A stretch of DNA of 64,000 nt from Cruorifilaria tuberocauda. Its lineage: Eukaryota; Nematoda; Chromadorea; Rhabditida; Onchocercidae. The notes beneath the pieces were generated by a model. It did no database searches. It saw only the letters and a program-made list of their open reading frames with translations, and was not told the origin of the DNA. Each line of letters starts with the position of its first letter. Within the stretch, counting starts at the first letter, position 1. The stretch spans positions 62,001 to 126,000 of the forward strand of contig JABVXU010000085.1 of NCBI GenBank assembly GCA_013365365.1. Direction: 5' to 3'. The position numbers were made by a program, and so were the translations under genes. This document shows, piece after piece, positions 27,640-41,500 of this stretch.

Positions 27640-28265
27640 ATGCGAACAGTACAACTGATATTATCACTTCTTTTATTATCTGCCGCCGAGGGACAATTTT
27701 TTGGTGGTTGTGGATTTGGTATGCTTGGATGCGGTGGTATGATTATTTTTTTCTTTAAAGTGATCAATTAGCTGTACCAAACAATTAATAATAATCCAAA
27801 TGCCAAATAATTTGATATATATATATGTATATAATAGATAATTCGATCCAAATTTAAGCTTCAATTAATTCGATGGAAATAAGAACAGTCATTCCAGTAA
27901 ACAGCTCTAAACTTAACACTGTTAATTTGTTTTGTGTCCAAAAAAATAATAGAAATGGAAGTGTCCATGCAAAAAATTTTTCAAGACAATTCGAAAATCT
28001 TCAATATACATCAACTATGCTAATTCAAATTTCCTTTTCCTATCATAATACTAATGTATTATAATTCACACCAAAGTGGCTAATTAATCTAGGTTACGGC
28101 TATGGTTATGGTTATGGAAATTACGGCGCGATTGGTGGTTATGGAAATTACGGTGGGATTGCTGGTTATGGAAATTACGGCGGGATTAGTGGTTACGGTT
28201 TATACAACATTGGTTTAAATGGTTTCGGTATGGGTTGCTGCGCACTCGGCGGTTTTTATGGATGA
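27640..28265 (+). CDS. Small secreted glycine/tyrosine-rich repeat peptide
   Basis: Two exons (27640-27736 and 28093-28265) encode 89 aa. Residues 1-18 form a clear signal peptide (MRTVQLILSLLLLSAAEG), so the product should be secreted. The mature part is almost entirely Gly, Tyr, Asn, Ile and Phe and holds three tandem nine-residue units of the form GYGNYGxIx after a short GY run. Four Cys (Cys24, Cys31 and a C-terminal CC pair) could form disulfides. Low-complexity Gly/Tyr secreted peptides in nematodes include caenacin/NLP-type antimicrobial peptides, cuticle-associated and eggshell-type proteins; which one applies here is not decidable. The signal peptide and the exact frame match across the intron argue that it is real. 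The intron is about 356 bp. Confidence 0.78.
28110..28190 (+). repeat. Three 27-bp tandem coding repeats
   Basis: Units 28110-28136, 28137-28163 and 28164-28190 each encode G-Y-G-N-Y-G-(A/G)-I-(G/A/S). Differences among copies are few, which indicates recent tandem duplication inside the gene. Confidence 0.9.
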
Positions 28266-29725
28266 AAGAAAACTCGTTATGTTAGAAACAGTATATGTAA
28301 CACGACAACTTCATTATTACTTTTAATTACTGTACATTGATGGCAATCCCTCCACCGGAATTTAATGTATTCACAGTGATGGTGACAGTGTCGCAGTTAA
28401 TCAATAAATCAGCATTGCATAATGTCCTTACAATAGGTTCTGACAGTTATTTTACAGAATCACAATCCAACACATCCAATACGCATATTTATGTAAACTT
28501 TCACGTGGTCTATATAGAAATAATATCCATATGAAGCTATTTCTAATAAATACGAATAAATACGAATAATTCATTCAATACAGCTATTAACTCCCATAAT
28601 AAAACGATATAAAAACAATATACAAGCATAAATAACGAAGAATCACAGGAACTGATACTGATAAACTATTGCTCCAATGAATCATTACTGATTACTGATC
28701 AGGTAATCAGACGGCTCTTATATGCCATTTTTAGGCTCAGATTTCATTTAATAATAATGGTACAGAACGGAGAGAAAACAGAAAGTACTGTCTACCACGA
28801 AATCTGGTTTTATTTAGCATTAAAACTTATGTGAATAAGCACAGTTATGTCCAAAAGCTAAAATTAATGATAAGATAAAATTAGGAGTGTAAATGAATTC
28901 AAAGCTTTGGTAAAATATGTCAATCAATAGATATGGCGCAGAGGCTTACATTGACCTATAACTGATAATAGAATGAATAGGTACGGAGATGAATCTTGAG
29001 AAGCAATTATCATCAAATATTGTTTCTCTAAAAACTGAAAGAAAAAATTGCAAATATGGACAAGATGTCTTTCTATCGAGCATGCAATAAAGAGAGCGTA
29101 TACAATAGCGTAGTGTTCTAGAAGCGAAACTTTTTGACCGGAACATAGAAAAAAATTAATAATGAAAAATCAGTGAATCCCGTATGACCGAAACGACATG
29201 ACCCTTGAGTAATTCAAAAGATCGAGAATTTTTCAAAAAAAAAAAAACTAAAAAAAGAAATATATGAAAATTTTTTATTACAAAAGGATCTGCTACTGTG
29301 AAAACATTGTCACTTGGAACAGTGCAATAATTATGATATGAAACACATACAGAAACAATATTGCATGAAAACATGAAAGTAGTAGGCACTGAATGAATTG
29401 TCATGTATATGGCGATGTAGTAAATAGGCTTCTCTCTAAATAGTTTTTTCTAAAAACTCATCTTAGCATAATTCTTAAACTCTTTATCCTATATAGTAAA
29501 TAAAACTTCTAAAAATAAGCACAATCAATCAACGATTTATAATAACTCAATCTCAATCAAAAATAAGAAATTACAATACTCCACATAGCAGCAGTACTGC
29601 CGATCATTTTTCCTATTATTTATAGATTATTTTATCCGATAATTGAAAAACAACAATCTCTTTTTCAAACAGCATTAAGTGAATGAGAAGAAAAGGAGCA
29701 ATGAATGAATAAATAAAACGTTGGC
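28266..29725. other. Convergent intergenic region
   Basis: It separates the 3' ends of the secreted-peptide gene (+) and the USP47-type gene (-). No supported exon was seen. It contains poly-A tracts and a small imperfect inverted repeat near 28688-28708 (arms TGATTAC/GTAATCA). Confidence 0.5.
28545..28550 (+). terminator. Polyadenylation signal AATAAA (in short tandem)
   Basis: AATAAA occurs twice in an AATAAATACG tandem about 280 bases after the stop of the Gly/Tyr-rich peptide gene. Confidence 0.4.
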
Positions 29726-32700
29726 TTAATCGTCTTCGGTGATACTAGTCGACAGTTGTATTCTTAGTGGCCTTTCCTTCCTTCGCAAGCTAGTAGCATC
29801 TCCAGTTTTTGCAGCACTGTCTTTGTATCTCAACGTACGCTTTTCCTCTTCTGTTAACTGTCGTACTTGTTCATTAGCTAACCTGAAATTTAAACAGCCA
29901 AACAACTTGACCTTGGACAGTTTTTTCTACAAAATTAAATTACAGCAGTCTTCTATATGCCATTGACGATTTTAACTGCGAAATTGCAATAAAAGTATCT
30001 GGGTTGAATTCGAAAGTTCGGCAACACGTTTATTAATTGACTGTGAAAAACCGGAAAATTGATTTAAGACTATAAAAGCATATTCTACAGAAAGCTCACT
30101 TGAAGTAAATGAGCTTCCCATTGAATGTTCCGCTAACTGGAGGCTCACCGCTGGTGAAACTAACGTTTTCATATAAATCAACTCGATCTTTTGTATATGG
30201 CCATTTACTCCATGTAGTTGTTGGAAATATCTACAAAAATAAATTCGTTAAATTATGAAAATTAAATATAATTAGTCTTTATTTTTAGCTGATCCATCAT
30301 ATACAAGGCGACAGTAACTTGACAATTCAATTCATTATTCAAAATATCCATTAATCATTTTATATTTTTCAGTTATTACAGTGAACCAAATGATGTTTAC
30401 GAAAGGTCACGGAGATAGCAATTTATGAAACATTATTACCTCCGACAACTGGATCTGATCGAATGGAACATGATAGTAACACGAAATTTGTTCTTTAAGC
30501 GCTACAACCTGATCCTGTCTATCTACTGGAATCATCAGTTCAACCAAAGATGTTACTTCTGGCACTGATGATTTCCAACGTCTAATCATTACCGGATAAG
30601 ATGTTGATGTATGCATTTTTGCTCGCGAAACTTCTTCATCTGCAAAAATATGTTCACACGTACTGAAATGAGCTTCTTAAAACTTCTTGTAATTAAGAGA
30701 AAAGTTTGATATCTGTTACATTGAGTAAATTAAACCTGAAAGAATTTGCAAATACAAATTTTTGTTCCATTCGTGACCACGCCGGCCGAGTTGGTCACCC
30801 AAAAACAGTACCGGAGCTCCGCTACCAACAATCACTTCTCGTAATCGTAAGCTTTAAAGTAACAGCAACATTGTATCATATTAAAAAGGCAATTCTAATA
30901 AAATATGAAGATCCTATGAGAAAAGATATGAGTAGAAAAAAGTGAAAAACATTCTCCTTGTCTAATTTCTATAGCATTATGAATTTAAAGGATAAATACT
31001 GGAAGGAATGGTTTAATAGGTAATATCATAATTTATATCCGAAAACACATTTATGATACAGATCTATCACATTTCTCGCAAACTACATAATAAAAACGAA
31101 TGAAAAAAATCGGAGGACTTTTAAACATAGGACAGCTTGATTTGCTTACTGGCTGAGGTCATATTTTGTAGCATACACCTTCTTCATCTGTTCCTGACAA
31201 CGCATCAATAATGTACGTATTAACATATCGACAGTAACGGGAATACTGAACAATGTAGGCCATTTGTCTTGCTGAAATTATACACATATGTTGCATAAAT
31301 ATGTATATTAACATGTCCGGTAAAATAACTTACATCAACATTTTCACGATCAAATCTGATAATCCGCATCAGTCTCTCATTCTCCTTTAACGGCGAACGC
31401 AATTTCACTGACAGCTATAATACATATGTTATTTTTTTCTTTACTATAAAACGGCAAATATTTAACTAACATGAATTTAAGGAAATGTAATAAGGCGATA
31501 TTTCCAAAAAATTTATAAAAGAATGAAATGGATTACAACAATGACGTATATATTGTATTCGATATCGGATAAACTTTACTGACAATCTCTTCGAAGATTT
31601 TAGTTTATTTTCATGATATCAATTTAATTCACATTAATTTACCTTGTAAACAGCATAGTAAGCATCATGAATAGTTTCTGTTTCGCTAATAATACTTTCG
31701 TAACCATCGACGTCTTCAGCACTATAATGCTTAAGGACAACAAATTCGTTCATGTCAACTCCAATTACTGTTGACAACCACTGTTTCATATGAATTACTA
31801 GCTGTCGATCATCCACATCTACTTCCACATCTAAATAAATGTTAGTATCATAAAAAAGTTTTTCCAAAGCATTAGTGTCAATCTCAAATCGATAAAAATA
31901 TAATCTTTAATTAATAGTAATAGCAGATGATGAACTGAAACTAGTGTTCATTTTTTATTAATATACAAAAATTAAATTTAAATTCTGAATCATTCAAACT
32001 AACCATTAAGTGATTTCATCCGTGATTTTCGAATGATAACATCAAAACTAGACTGCGTTGTTCCAGAAATAAATGTCTGTGTGCCACCTACAAGTGTATC
32101 ACCAGAGGAATCTGCAGTACTTGCTTCAACCTCCACTGTACTCTCCATTTCAAATAGCCGTTTTTGTTCTGAGGCTGCCATTACTGCATCATATGTTCGC
32201 TGAAATAAAGGTAGATCTGATTCGATTCGATCTTCACCAAAAAAAAAAACAGAAATTCAAAAAGATCTAGAAACTGAATTTGGAGAAAAAATTTACTTCA
32301 TAACGGCTTATTCGGTCAACAGCAGAGTCCCTGGTAGTAATATCAGTAGTATCATCACTATCGGATACGACCGGTGATACCAAAGGGGTACATGTCGCAC
32401 TTACAGAATCCATGTCACCATCACCATCCTTAATTTTCATGTTCAATAATACAAAAATAAATAAAAACTACGATATTCCGGAACGCCTCGTGCAAACAAG
32501 CTTAATGTCATAATTGTCTAGCGCAACTACCTAAATTTAACGGGGACAGGTTCTCACCCCCCATCGTACAGCATTCATAATTAAACGGTGAATCCTGCGC
32601 AGTTCTTATCAGAAGACCACTTTACTGAAATCTAGTACTCAGTACTCACAATTACTGTTATCCTCCTTTTTGGAATAATAAACAGCAATTACGTCAAAAC

Positions 32701-35700
32701 TAAAGTGATAATCTAACTTATCTGAAAAGGAATTACGGGAAATCATAGTTTTTGTAGTTTACGAATCACTTACCAAGCACGGACCACTATTATCCTCTTC
32801 GGAAACGACCGATGACAAATGACTACTGGCCATTGAGGGAGTTGTTTGTTTCATCATAAGTGTTTCTGGTATGCCTGAAGCAGGAACGTTATGTAGATCG
32901 ATAACTGTTGAACAAGATCCCGAAGACGTCGTTGTGTTCGTGTCAGCAGGCATACTTCCTATCGGCGTTGTCGAACGACTAGTATCATGCGAAACTGGTG
33001 GAATGATTCCAGCTTGCATATAGTCATCTAAATAAGTTCGATTAAGAATCCGACATAAAATGTGCTGAATAAATAACGAATATAAAGTATGCTTTATTTC
33101 AAACAAAATAACTCATCGTACTTACTTGAGAAAATAAGCGGAAAAAAAAAGCTCATACAAATGCAAGAACACATTCGTCACATAAAGTATATTAATAGAC
33201 AGAACTAAGATACCTGACGTAGGAAGGCTTATCATTAATATCTTTGCGTGATTTCTTCTTTCCAAAAGTGCGAACATTTTTGATTGGTCAAAATCGATTT
33301 TTCGATCTTCATCTGTTGCATATCCATTCCCACCAGCGTCTACGTACAACTAAATATTAATAGAAAATGAGAATAATTACTCTGAAAGAAATTTCAATAA
33401 CTTAATATGTTTACCTTAACATTTGTGACATTAAGTAGAGACTGTGCACAGGTAAAACGATCATCATCCAGCAGCACCATTGTCGGTGATGCAGCAATTC
33501 CTTTGTCAACTACCAGGCGCAAGTTATGGATCTTGTCTTCACAAAGATGGAAAATCTAGAAAAAATTTATTTTTCAACATGATACGGAATTTTTGATAAA
33601 GTGAAAAAGAGCATCTTGCTAATGATCAATTAATTATTTAAATATGTATGAAGACAGCTGATACTTGTCCCAATTTCTGTTTAATCATGCCCATCGTTTC
33701 GTTATCGTGGTATTGCATTTTAAACGCCGGCAAAAAGGTTCCATTTTCAATGTTAAGAGCGATTAATTTTACTGTTCCAACTGATTCTTCCTCATAAATA
33801 TGGTAAAATTGTTCTGCTTCAGACGATTTTACATCCAACAGAAAATATACAATTGGACGGTATAAGCTTTTCACGGAACATGCAGGATATACTTCTTCTA
33901 GTGTCTGAAAATTTTTTGTTATTACTTTAGTTATTTCTCAGTTTCTTTCCTTCTTTCCTAATGCAATCTGTTTCTATAACTTATTTATTCGACAAAAGAG
34001 AGATTACTTAGCAGCAATGGGAGAGGCAAATTACCGCAAGCGGATTTTCATGCATATAATGGATAAGCAATTATAATATCGAAAGTAGTATTAAAATATG
34101 CTTTTAGCATTTTAACAAAGCATAGGAGTAATTATTGTACACTTTGTAGCGATCACCTTTTGCATTTCATTTTCCGTGAATGAACGTGTAATCGAATAAG
34201 TGAAATCTTTGCACAACAACAAGCGGACGTTAGAAGCTGAAATCGTAATCTTAGCACAGAATGCTTGAAAAACTGTATCATAAATTTCGGACAATTTCGC
34301 TGTATACGGGAATTTCATTGCTTCCGTTAGATTAGCAACATCTGATATGACATGAGCCCCATTAAACATTATGTTAACCTAAAATAAAGATATGGTTTCT
34401 GTATTTTAACATTGGCAATAATCAAAGACACTGAAGCATTTACAATCTGTCTGATAGTTAAATTTTTAAGATATAAATATAGTCAGGCAGCTAAGCAGAA
34501 ACAAATATATAAAAAAATTATAATTTATCGGATTTTACCGAAACAAGAGATTCTCTATATTGCTTTTCTCGCAATTTTTCTTCCTCCTGCTCCTCAAAAC
34601 GTCGCAAACGTTCTAGAAGATGATCTGCTAATTCAGTTGTTTTCACGAATCTTGCATTTCGCTTCCGATCAATCTAAAAAAATCCGCTCCGAAAATTATT
34701 TCGTTAGCATTTGTATTTGGTCCTGTTCACAACGGAAATTTCAACGAAAATAAAAATGACTTCTAAATTTCAACAGTTTGCAAAAAAAGAAAAAAAAACC
34801 TGTCTATACATTAACATATAAGCATTCGTATTTCCCGACGACCAGCCACCGGAAGATCCCCCAAATGTACGATGAATATCTTCAATTGAAGCGGAGGTTA
34901 CGCTACTATCGTTGAAACAAAACCATTTGTCCTGATCCATATTCCTAAAAAAATACTACGGCTAACATCTTTATGTGTTAAAATGCAGAAAACTGCCTAA
35001 CATCAGTACAGAGTTAGGCAAATAACAGGGTAATGCCTTTGAAACAAATATTAAGAGCTTTTCAAATATTAATACACTAATATACGATACACTCTTTCAC
35101 AAAATTCAAAAATAATAAAAATTAATTCAAGACATGACAGCAATTTTCTCTAATGAATCAATAAAAACAAATTAAGGTTATAAAACTCTAAAACTCACTT
35201 TATATATGCAAAATAATGTCCTCCCGAAGCACTTCCTTGATGGACCATAACCGAAAATAATTCATAGAGAAATGGACCATCTCTTTTGAGTAACATATCA
35301 ACTTCTTGCTCGTTCAAATGACCATCGTTCTGTTCCGCACGAGACACTACGTAATTAAGATATATAATAGATTTCAAGAATTATGACTATTGATAACTTA
35401 GCCAAAGAAACATCTCATTAATTTAACAAGAACAATGGTATACAAGCAGCATGAAAATCACAGAGTGGAAAAAAGTAAATAATTGAATATTTCTGCCAAT
35501 GAATTCATAAGTTCTCGACTTTTTTGAGAAACTGTTACCGTAATCATATAAATTTGGCTTTGATGCTGTCGATTCATCTTTTTTCCTATAATAATTAAAC
35601 ATGAGAGAAAGTTCAAAGACAATTCAAATATTTCATTATTATAATATTGCACATATATAAATGATTCAATCATATAAGTTATGAAACAAAGAAAAGAGAA

Positions 35701-38241
35701 CCTTGGCACTGAGACTGCTGATGCCCAACTCATCTTCTTTGGTGGTTCACTTTTTGTTGCATCGTAAACGAATTCGTTCAAATTAAGTAGTGCCGGAAAT
35801 GTCATCCTAAAATAATTAACAGCTCCTCAGGAAAAATCGGATTAGAAGGACAACTCTCGGTATTAGCGATCACCAAGATGACGCTATTAAAAAGAAACAA
35901 ACAAACATACTTATCGTTTAATTTAATCCGATGAAGTGTGTTGCAATCAAAATCAAAACGTTTAAGTTGGATCGAGAGCAAATACGGGAATTTTATTATT
36001 CGCAAACCCTACAATCGATTTCAGAATTAATATGAATTAATCGTGAAAGAGAGAAAATGATATTATCTAACATTGCTTCGGTACAAATTATTTAATTTTA
36101 TACAAGATTGGTTCAACATCGTACATTCTTATTAAATGAATCCATTAGAATCCAGAAGAATTAGACACAGTATCAAAAAATGAAAGATCTGGATTATTTC
36201 ACTTCATCATTATCAAGTTTTTAATCTTAAAACTTGGCTTAGATTCTTTCGATGATCAATGCTACCAGTTATCAAACCATCTAGTTTGTCTTCCAAGCAC
36301 AGCCAAGTCATTTTAAAAGCTATGATTTCCTTAAATATCTTACTTTCAATGCATTCTGCTTTCTTCTACATCCTTCACAGTAATATTGATTGCTTCCTTC
36401 CAACACCTCAGGTTTGATAAACGCATGAAGTGCTTCTTCCTATAAAAGTTTATAGAACGAAACACGAATCACGAAACACGATTCAACGAAACAACAATCA
36501 GTTGAAAATGAGTAGCTAAACAATACAGATATAGAAAACTTACCACACTTTTGAAGGCATCACTAGCACCAAATTGCTTCACTGCTAATGGCAAATCCAG
36601 AAATTCATCCTGCTTAACATTTTCCTTCTGACAGAAAAGACATTTGACAAAATCCTCCATGTTACCTCTTAAAACCGATTTGTATTATTATAAAACTTTA
36701 AATTTCTGAGCAAAGATGTAAAATATTTGAATGTAATTTAACACAAGTTCCTCTATTTAACCTGTATAGCTCCTGAAAACTAGCATCTGCTTTGCTCCAT
36801 TTCTGCTTTAGCGCATCAAACATTATCCTACATAATTCCTGGATGTCATGTTGTTCATAAGCTATAAGAAAAATAAACATTTAAATGAGAAAAGAAACAA
36901 AATTATAGATATTTTTCAGATCACACAGGATCGCTGAAGCATAAAATGCAATATACAGTAGTCAAAAAAATAAAAAGGAAAGCCTGAAAACCAAAAAAAG
37001 CTTGCGACTACTATCTGCAAACTAAAAGTAATTCAAACATAAATATGAAAGCTTACCCTCCGAATTACTCCATCCAAAAGAAGCGGTCAAATCAAGGGTT
37101 TCTAATGATTCACGATCACTAGTTTGTAGTAGCAAAAATAATTTTTGCAGTTGGCACGGAATACTTCTAGCTTCCGCAGCTTCAGAACCAGTAAATTTCC
37201 ACCTATAAATATAACTTCCAAATGCGTGCGTGCGAAGGGGTAAAATAATGCGATCATACCATTTTCTTTTTGATTAAAATGAAAAATCATAATCTCTAAT
37301 TTTTTTCACTTACCCGTAAATTGCATTTCGGAATTCAGGTGTCATATACAGTGTTTGTATCAATGAATTCAAATAACAGGTCATTGCCTGATTGACCAAA
37401 CCAACGTAACAATGATTGTTGTCATCTAAATTACCCAATGGTCCAGTTGTATCCATTGCTGGGAGAACAGGTAATGTCAATAAAACTTCCGCATCTGCAT
37501 TTGCAAATAAAAATGTAAACTTGGCAAGCAGCATTATTTTTAGAATACATCATTTGAATCTATAAAAAGCTGAAAAAAAGCAAACATCTATTAAGAGAAA
37601 TAGTATTTTATATAATTCGATGCAATATAATAAAAAACATGATTTAGATCAATATTTTTTCGAAAAGTGAAAATTGCTCACTCAAATCAGGAGTTTCATC
37701 GGCAACTTGATTGGAAACATTTGAAGTGGACGGCTCACAGGGCATACTTTCCGATGGGGAGCGATTTATATCGCCACCTGTGGGAGTAATTAAAACATTC
37801 AAAATTATTTTATACATCAAGTAAATCTAGTAATTTCAAAAACTTTCAGGGATTAATTTTCTGGATGGCTACTTATAGACTAAGCTATTTATAAATGAAT
37901 ATGATATAGATTAAGAGAATAAAGTAAGTCAACTAGTCATACAACACTTTATCACACAAGCGATAAAGTTTCAATTCCTTCTTCAGTAGTAAAAAACACA
38001 GAAATCCAGAATAATAATTTCTACCGTAACAGAAGAGAACTTATCCTAGTATATCATGAACTTAATAAGTAAAATTCATTATACCAGGTAATGACGGTCC
38101 ATTAAAGATTAGAGGACATAGGTTTATATTGGAACTGCTGGAACTTGTACTGGATGACCTGATGTAATCTGAAGTCGTACCACTTTGTTCACGTAGTGTT
38201 CTGCAGCCATGTCGACGTTTACTCGATGTACCTTTTGACAT
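29726..38241 (-). CDS. usp47: Ubiquitin-specific protease, USP47 type
   Basis: Predicted cysteine protease that removes ubiquitin from proteins. 27 exons, 1,297 aa (human USP47 about 1,375), all junctions in phase. A Ser-rich N-terminus precedes the USP fold: Cys box [16 protein letters not shown] (Cys124), zinc-finger pair CLFC...CEGC, and His box [11 protein letters not shown] (His427). Charged and ubiquitin-like segments follow, with a long acidic, Ser/Thr-rich linker about residues 770-960. Family matches include [15 protein letters not shown] and [14 protein letters not shown]. Exons: 38241-38085, 37777-37682, 37494-37314, 37202-37057, 36861-36762, 36667-36544, 36439-36344, 36008-35911, 35806-35702, 35585-35539, 35346-35199, 34944-34800, 34673-34539, 34378-34157, 33904-33665, 33555-33415, 33349-33214, 33027-32774, 32428-32297, 32199-32004, 31830-31643, 31414-31334, 31271-31150, 30851-30736, 30639-30440, 30230-30100, 29882-29726. 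In other animals USP47 acts in DNA repair and signalling; the role in this organism is inferred. Confidence 0.9.
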
Positions 38242-41200
38242 CACAGTTCGCCAATAATTTCAGCTCTGATCTGAAAACCAAATCTGATTCATCCTTAAAG
38301 CACAAATCTATAGTTATTAAAACTTAATCTTTCGCCTTATACCCAAGAAGATTATTTACCATGCTTGAAAAGGATATCAGGGTTAGATATTTAACCGCCT
38401 CTTAAATTCGCCCAGTAATGAAAGAGAATACTGTGCCAACATGATCTGATGTTTCAAACCGTTGTATTTGAATAGTATTTCTTCATGTTGAAGTGTGAAG
38501 CATATCAAATAACTAAGTATATTTTCACAACTTCTATATTCGATAATAGCGACCAATAATCACGCATAATTCAAATAGAGAGTAAGGTTCACACTGACTT
38601 TAAATAATAATTACTGGCTTTTTCCTTTATAATATATAAGCGTTCTGCAGATACAAAAATTGGAAAGTCAAACGTTAATTTATATGAAGTAATATAGAAG
38701 ATGATTTCATAATTTTGATATTTGATAATTTCTTATAACGAGAAGTGTATCGCCTGTCCTATTTTGTATTCTTTTGCAATGATTTTCGTATAGAGTACTT
38801 CTCAAACCATAAATTCCGCCCTTAGCAATAATATATCCCACATCCTATGGCGCTTTTTGCACTAACCATCCTTCCTCTAAATGGTACCTGACTTAGCACA
38901 AACCACAACTCGTCCTAAACTCTCCACATCCAACCCCTCAACCTCTTAGCCTTAGCTACTCATCACTATTCAACAAGACACAATTTTGGACACTATGCTA
39001 CACAAATCATCCATTACGTGGGCGGTAGTGAAAGGGTTCACTGCGCATTATGCACACTGATAAGGTTTACGGAAACCTGTTATTTGAACGGATGGATAAA
39101 TCTATACAGGAAATATTCCTAGCTACCGTTATTCAGAAGACAGATTCAGGCTTTTTAGAGAAGAGATTGAATATGAGTATTATATTTTTACTCAGAAATC
39201 TAACTTTCCATGGAGATAATTTATATTGATGTTTCCATCCTTAAAATGTCAGTTAAATTAGTGGACTCATTATCATATTGTCATCGTGACGGGTAAAAAG
39301 TAGGAGTACCTCAATTCCTTTGCAAGCTTATGGGATTGGATTAGGAAGAAAAAAGTTCTTAGACTATTTAATCAAATCTCGAAATCAATTCATGGTCCAG
39401 TTTGTTTTTAACTCTTTAACTCTCCGTGTAAGCAAATTATGCTAGAAAATTATGCAAAATCTCAAAACTGAGAGATACTGTTAACATATTGCGCAATCGT
39501 TGTTAGCTCATCTATTCTATATTAATCAAGGAAGCGGGAAGATTGTTTTCATCCACATATTACCTGAACAAAGGGAAACAAGTTTTTTTCGTCCTGTGTT
39601 ACCTAAGGAAGTTAATCTTTTCATTGTGTAGAGGAAATAAAGTATAACAGAAACGAAAGAAATGAAAAGGAATTAGAAGTGAAATGGAACAAGTTTTGCA
39701 GCGAATTCAAATATTCCTGCCCAATGGATGGCATCAAAGGGTGGAGAGTTTTTTTGCTAAATGACAAAACAGTAGATCATTAGGATGAATCCAGGACTTA
39801 TTTCTTAAGACACTTCGAAGTGGTGGATGGAAAGCTTAAGGGATTAGCAAAGGATGAATGATTGCAGTCGACCTCTCTAACAATCCTTTATTCCTCATCT
39901 TCGTTATACATTGGAAGAAATTGGTTCATTTACATGAAAATGACAGAAGTATTTGGTTGAAATAAAATTCTTTGTTCAATTTAACCAATTCAGTTGATTT
40001 AGCATTTCCATTGAATCATTCTGTATATCAGAAAAAAGCAAAAAATGGTTTGTTAAAATTTAAGATTTCCTATATCCTGCTGAGATCTTTATCTTTTTCC
40101 TTTTTTTAATATCGTTCATTTCCTTAATTTGATTAATATTCTGTTGATAAAGTACGAAATAATTTTGATGCGAGAATAAAAGCGCTTCCTACATCAAAAG
40201 AGATTGCATAGAATATCCCGTTCTTGCCGATTCTCGATTCCTGGAAGGAGAAAATTTCAGTTCATTTAAAAATTTCAACAAGAAAACATTTCCTTTCTTC
40301 AAAGTATTAAAAAGTTAGAAAAAATCATATTCATAACTAGTTACAACCAACTTTCAATTCAATGAAAATAGGTGGTGAGAGGAATACCGTTAATTTTAAT
40401 TAACTGAGCAAATATTTGAATAATGAGCTCTCTCTTTCATTTCACGACTCTAACGAAGTCTTATAAAACGCCATGCTTATAGTCTTTTTCTTATGCAAAT
40501 GATAAACCTTGTTAATTTTAAGCATCACCCATTACTTAACGATAATATACTAGTAGTTTGATAATAAAAAATAAACCGAAAATGAAATCGAACTGAATAA
40601 TGCTTAAAACTATCATCCGGGACGTGCAATTACAGGAAATTCATGGGTAAGGAAAGAGAGCATCATATTAAAATAAATCCATGTCATGACATGTAGTGAT
40701 GTAGTGAAGCCCATTTCAAATTTTGAAAATTTAATATTTTGAAAAAAAGAATATAAAATCACGCACTTTCTGAATCATATTCATAGCCCTCCTTTTTTGA
40801 TGTGATAAATGAGATGAAACATAGAGGATCTTTAGCAGGAAGAAAAATAATTCATCCGGTTGCTTCTTGTTAACTCATTCAAAATCATCTCCCTGTCAAG
40901 TGATGGAAATGATCTTGAATGAAGTTCCATCCTGCTAATAAATTGTTAAGATGCTTTTTAATAACACTCCAAATCAATCATTTTTTATTATAGATTAAAC
41001 TTTTACAACAGTGCTAACATACGGTCTATTACAATAAAATGATATTCTCTTCAGCTGATAAGTTGAACATAATTTATGTTCATGGTGACCTTCCCTTGCA
41101 GAAAGTAACAGTTTTTCGCGACCACTGTCAGCCAGATATGATTTCTGCTAAGAAGTAGGCAATGAGAGTTAAAAATTGAGTCTGTAGAAATCTATAGTTC

Positions 41201-41500
41201 GGTATCACAATGAGTCCTACAATTTAATCTGGTATCTAAACCAACAAAAAAGCCTAACTTACAGTTTGTTGTGAGGCATGCATTCATTTTAAAGAACCGA
41301 ATTGATAAATTTTAGAGGATCTCTAGAAAAAATAAAGCTCGGAGATCATGATACTGAGCACAACCGGGTGACACTTTATATTTACTTCTAGTTTTCCACA
41401 TGAATATACTAATAGCATATGTGAAAGAGCAGCTGAGGTTTTTTATTGGAAATGATCAAGATTCGATTTTATCATTAACTGAACGAAAATGAGCTATACT
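38242..41500. other. Intergenic region
   Basis: About 3.3 kb between the start of the USP47 gene and the stop of the endonuclease IV gene. No exon with supported splice signals or recognisable protein was seen. It should hold the USP47 promoter and the APN-1 3' UTR. Confidence 0.5.
38271..38272 (-). promoter_or_regulatory. Candidate trans-splice acceptor of USP47 gene
   Basis: A strong GGTTTTCAG acceptor lies 29 bases upstream of the ATG on the minus strand, with no upstream coding exon recognised. Confidence 0.45.

Noticed and set aside
29990..30090. Additional penultimate exon of the USP47 gene (YAFIVLNQF frame)
   Set aside because: Reading through to the donor at 30100 gives the better C-terminal sequence ([12 protein letters not shown]) and the right phase for the last exon.
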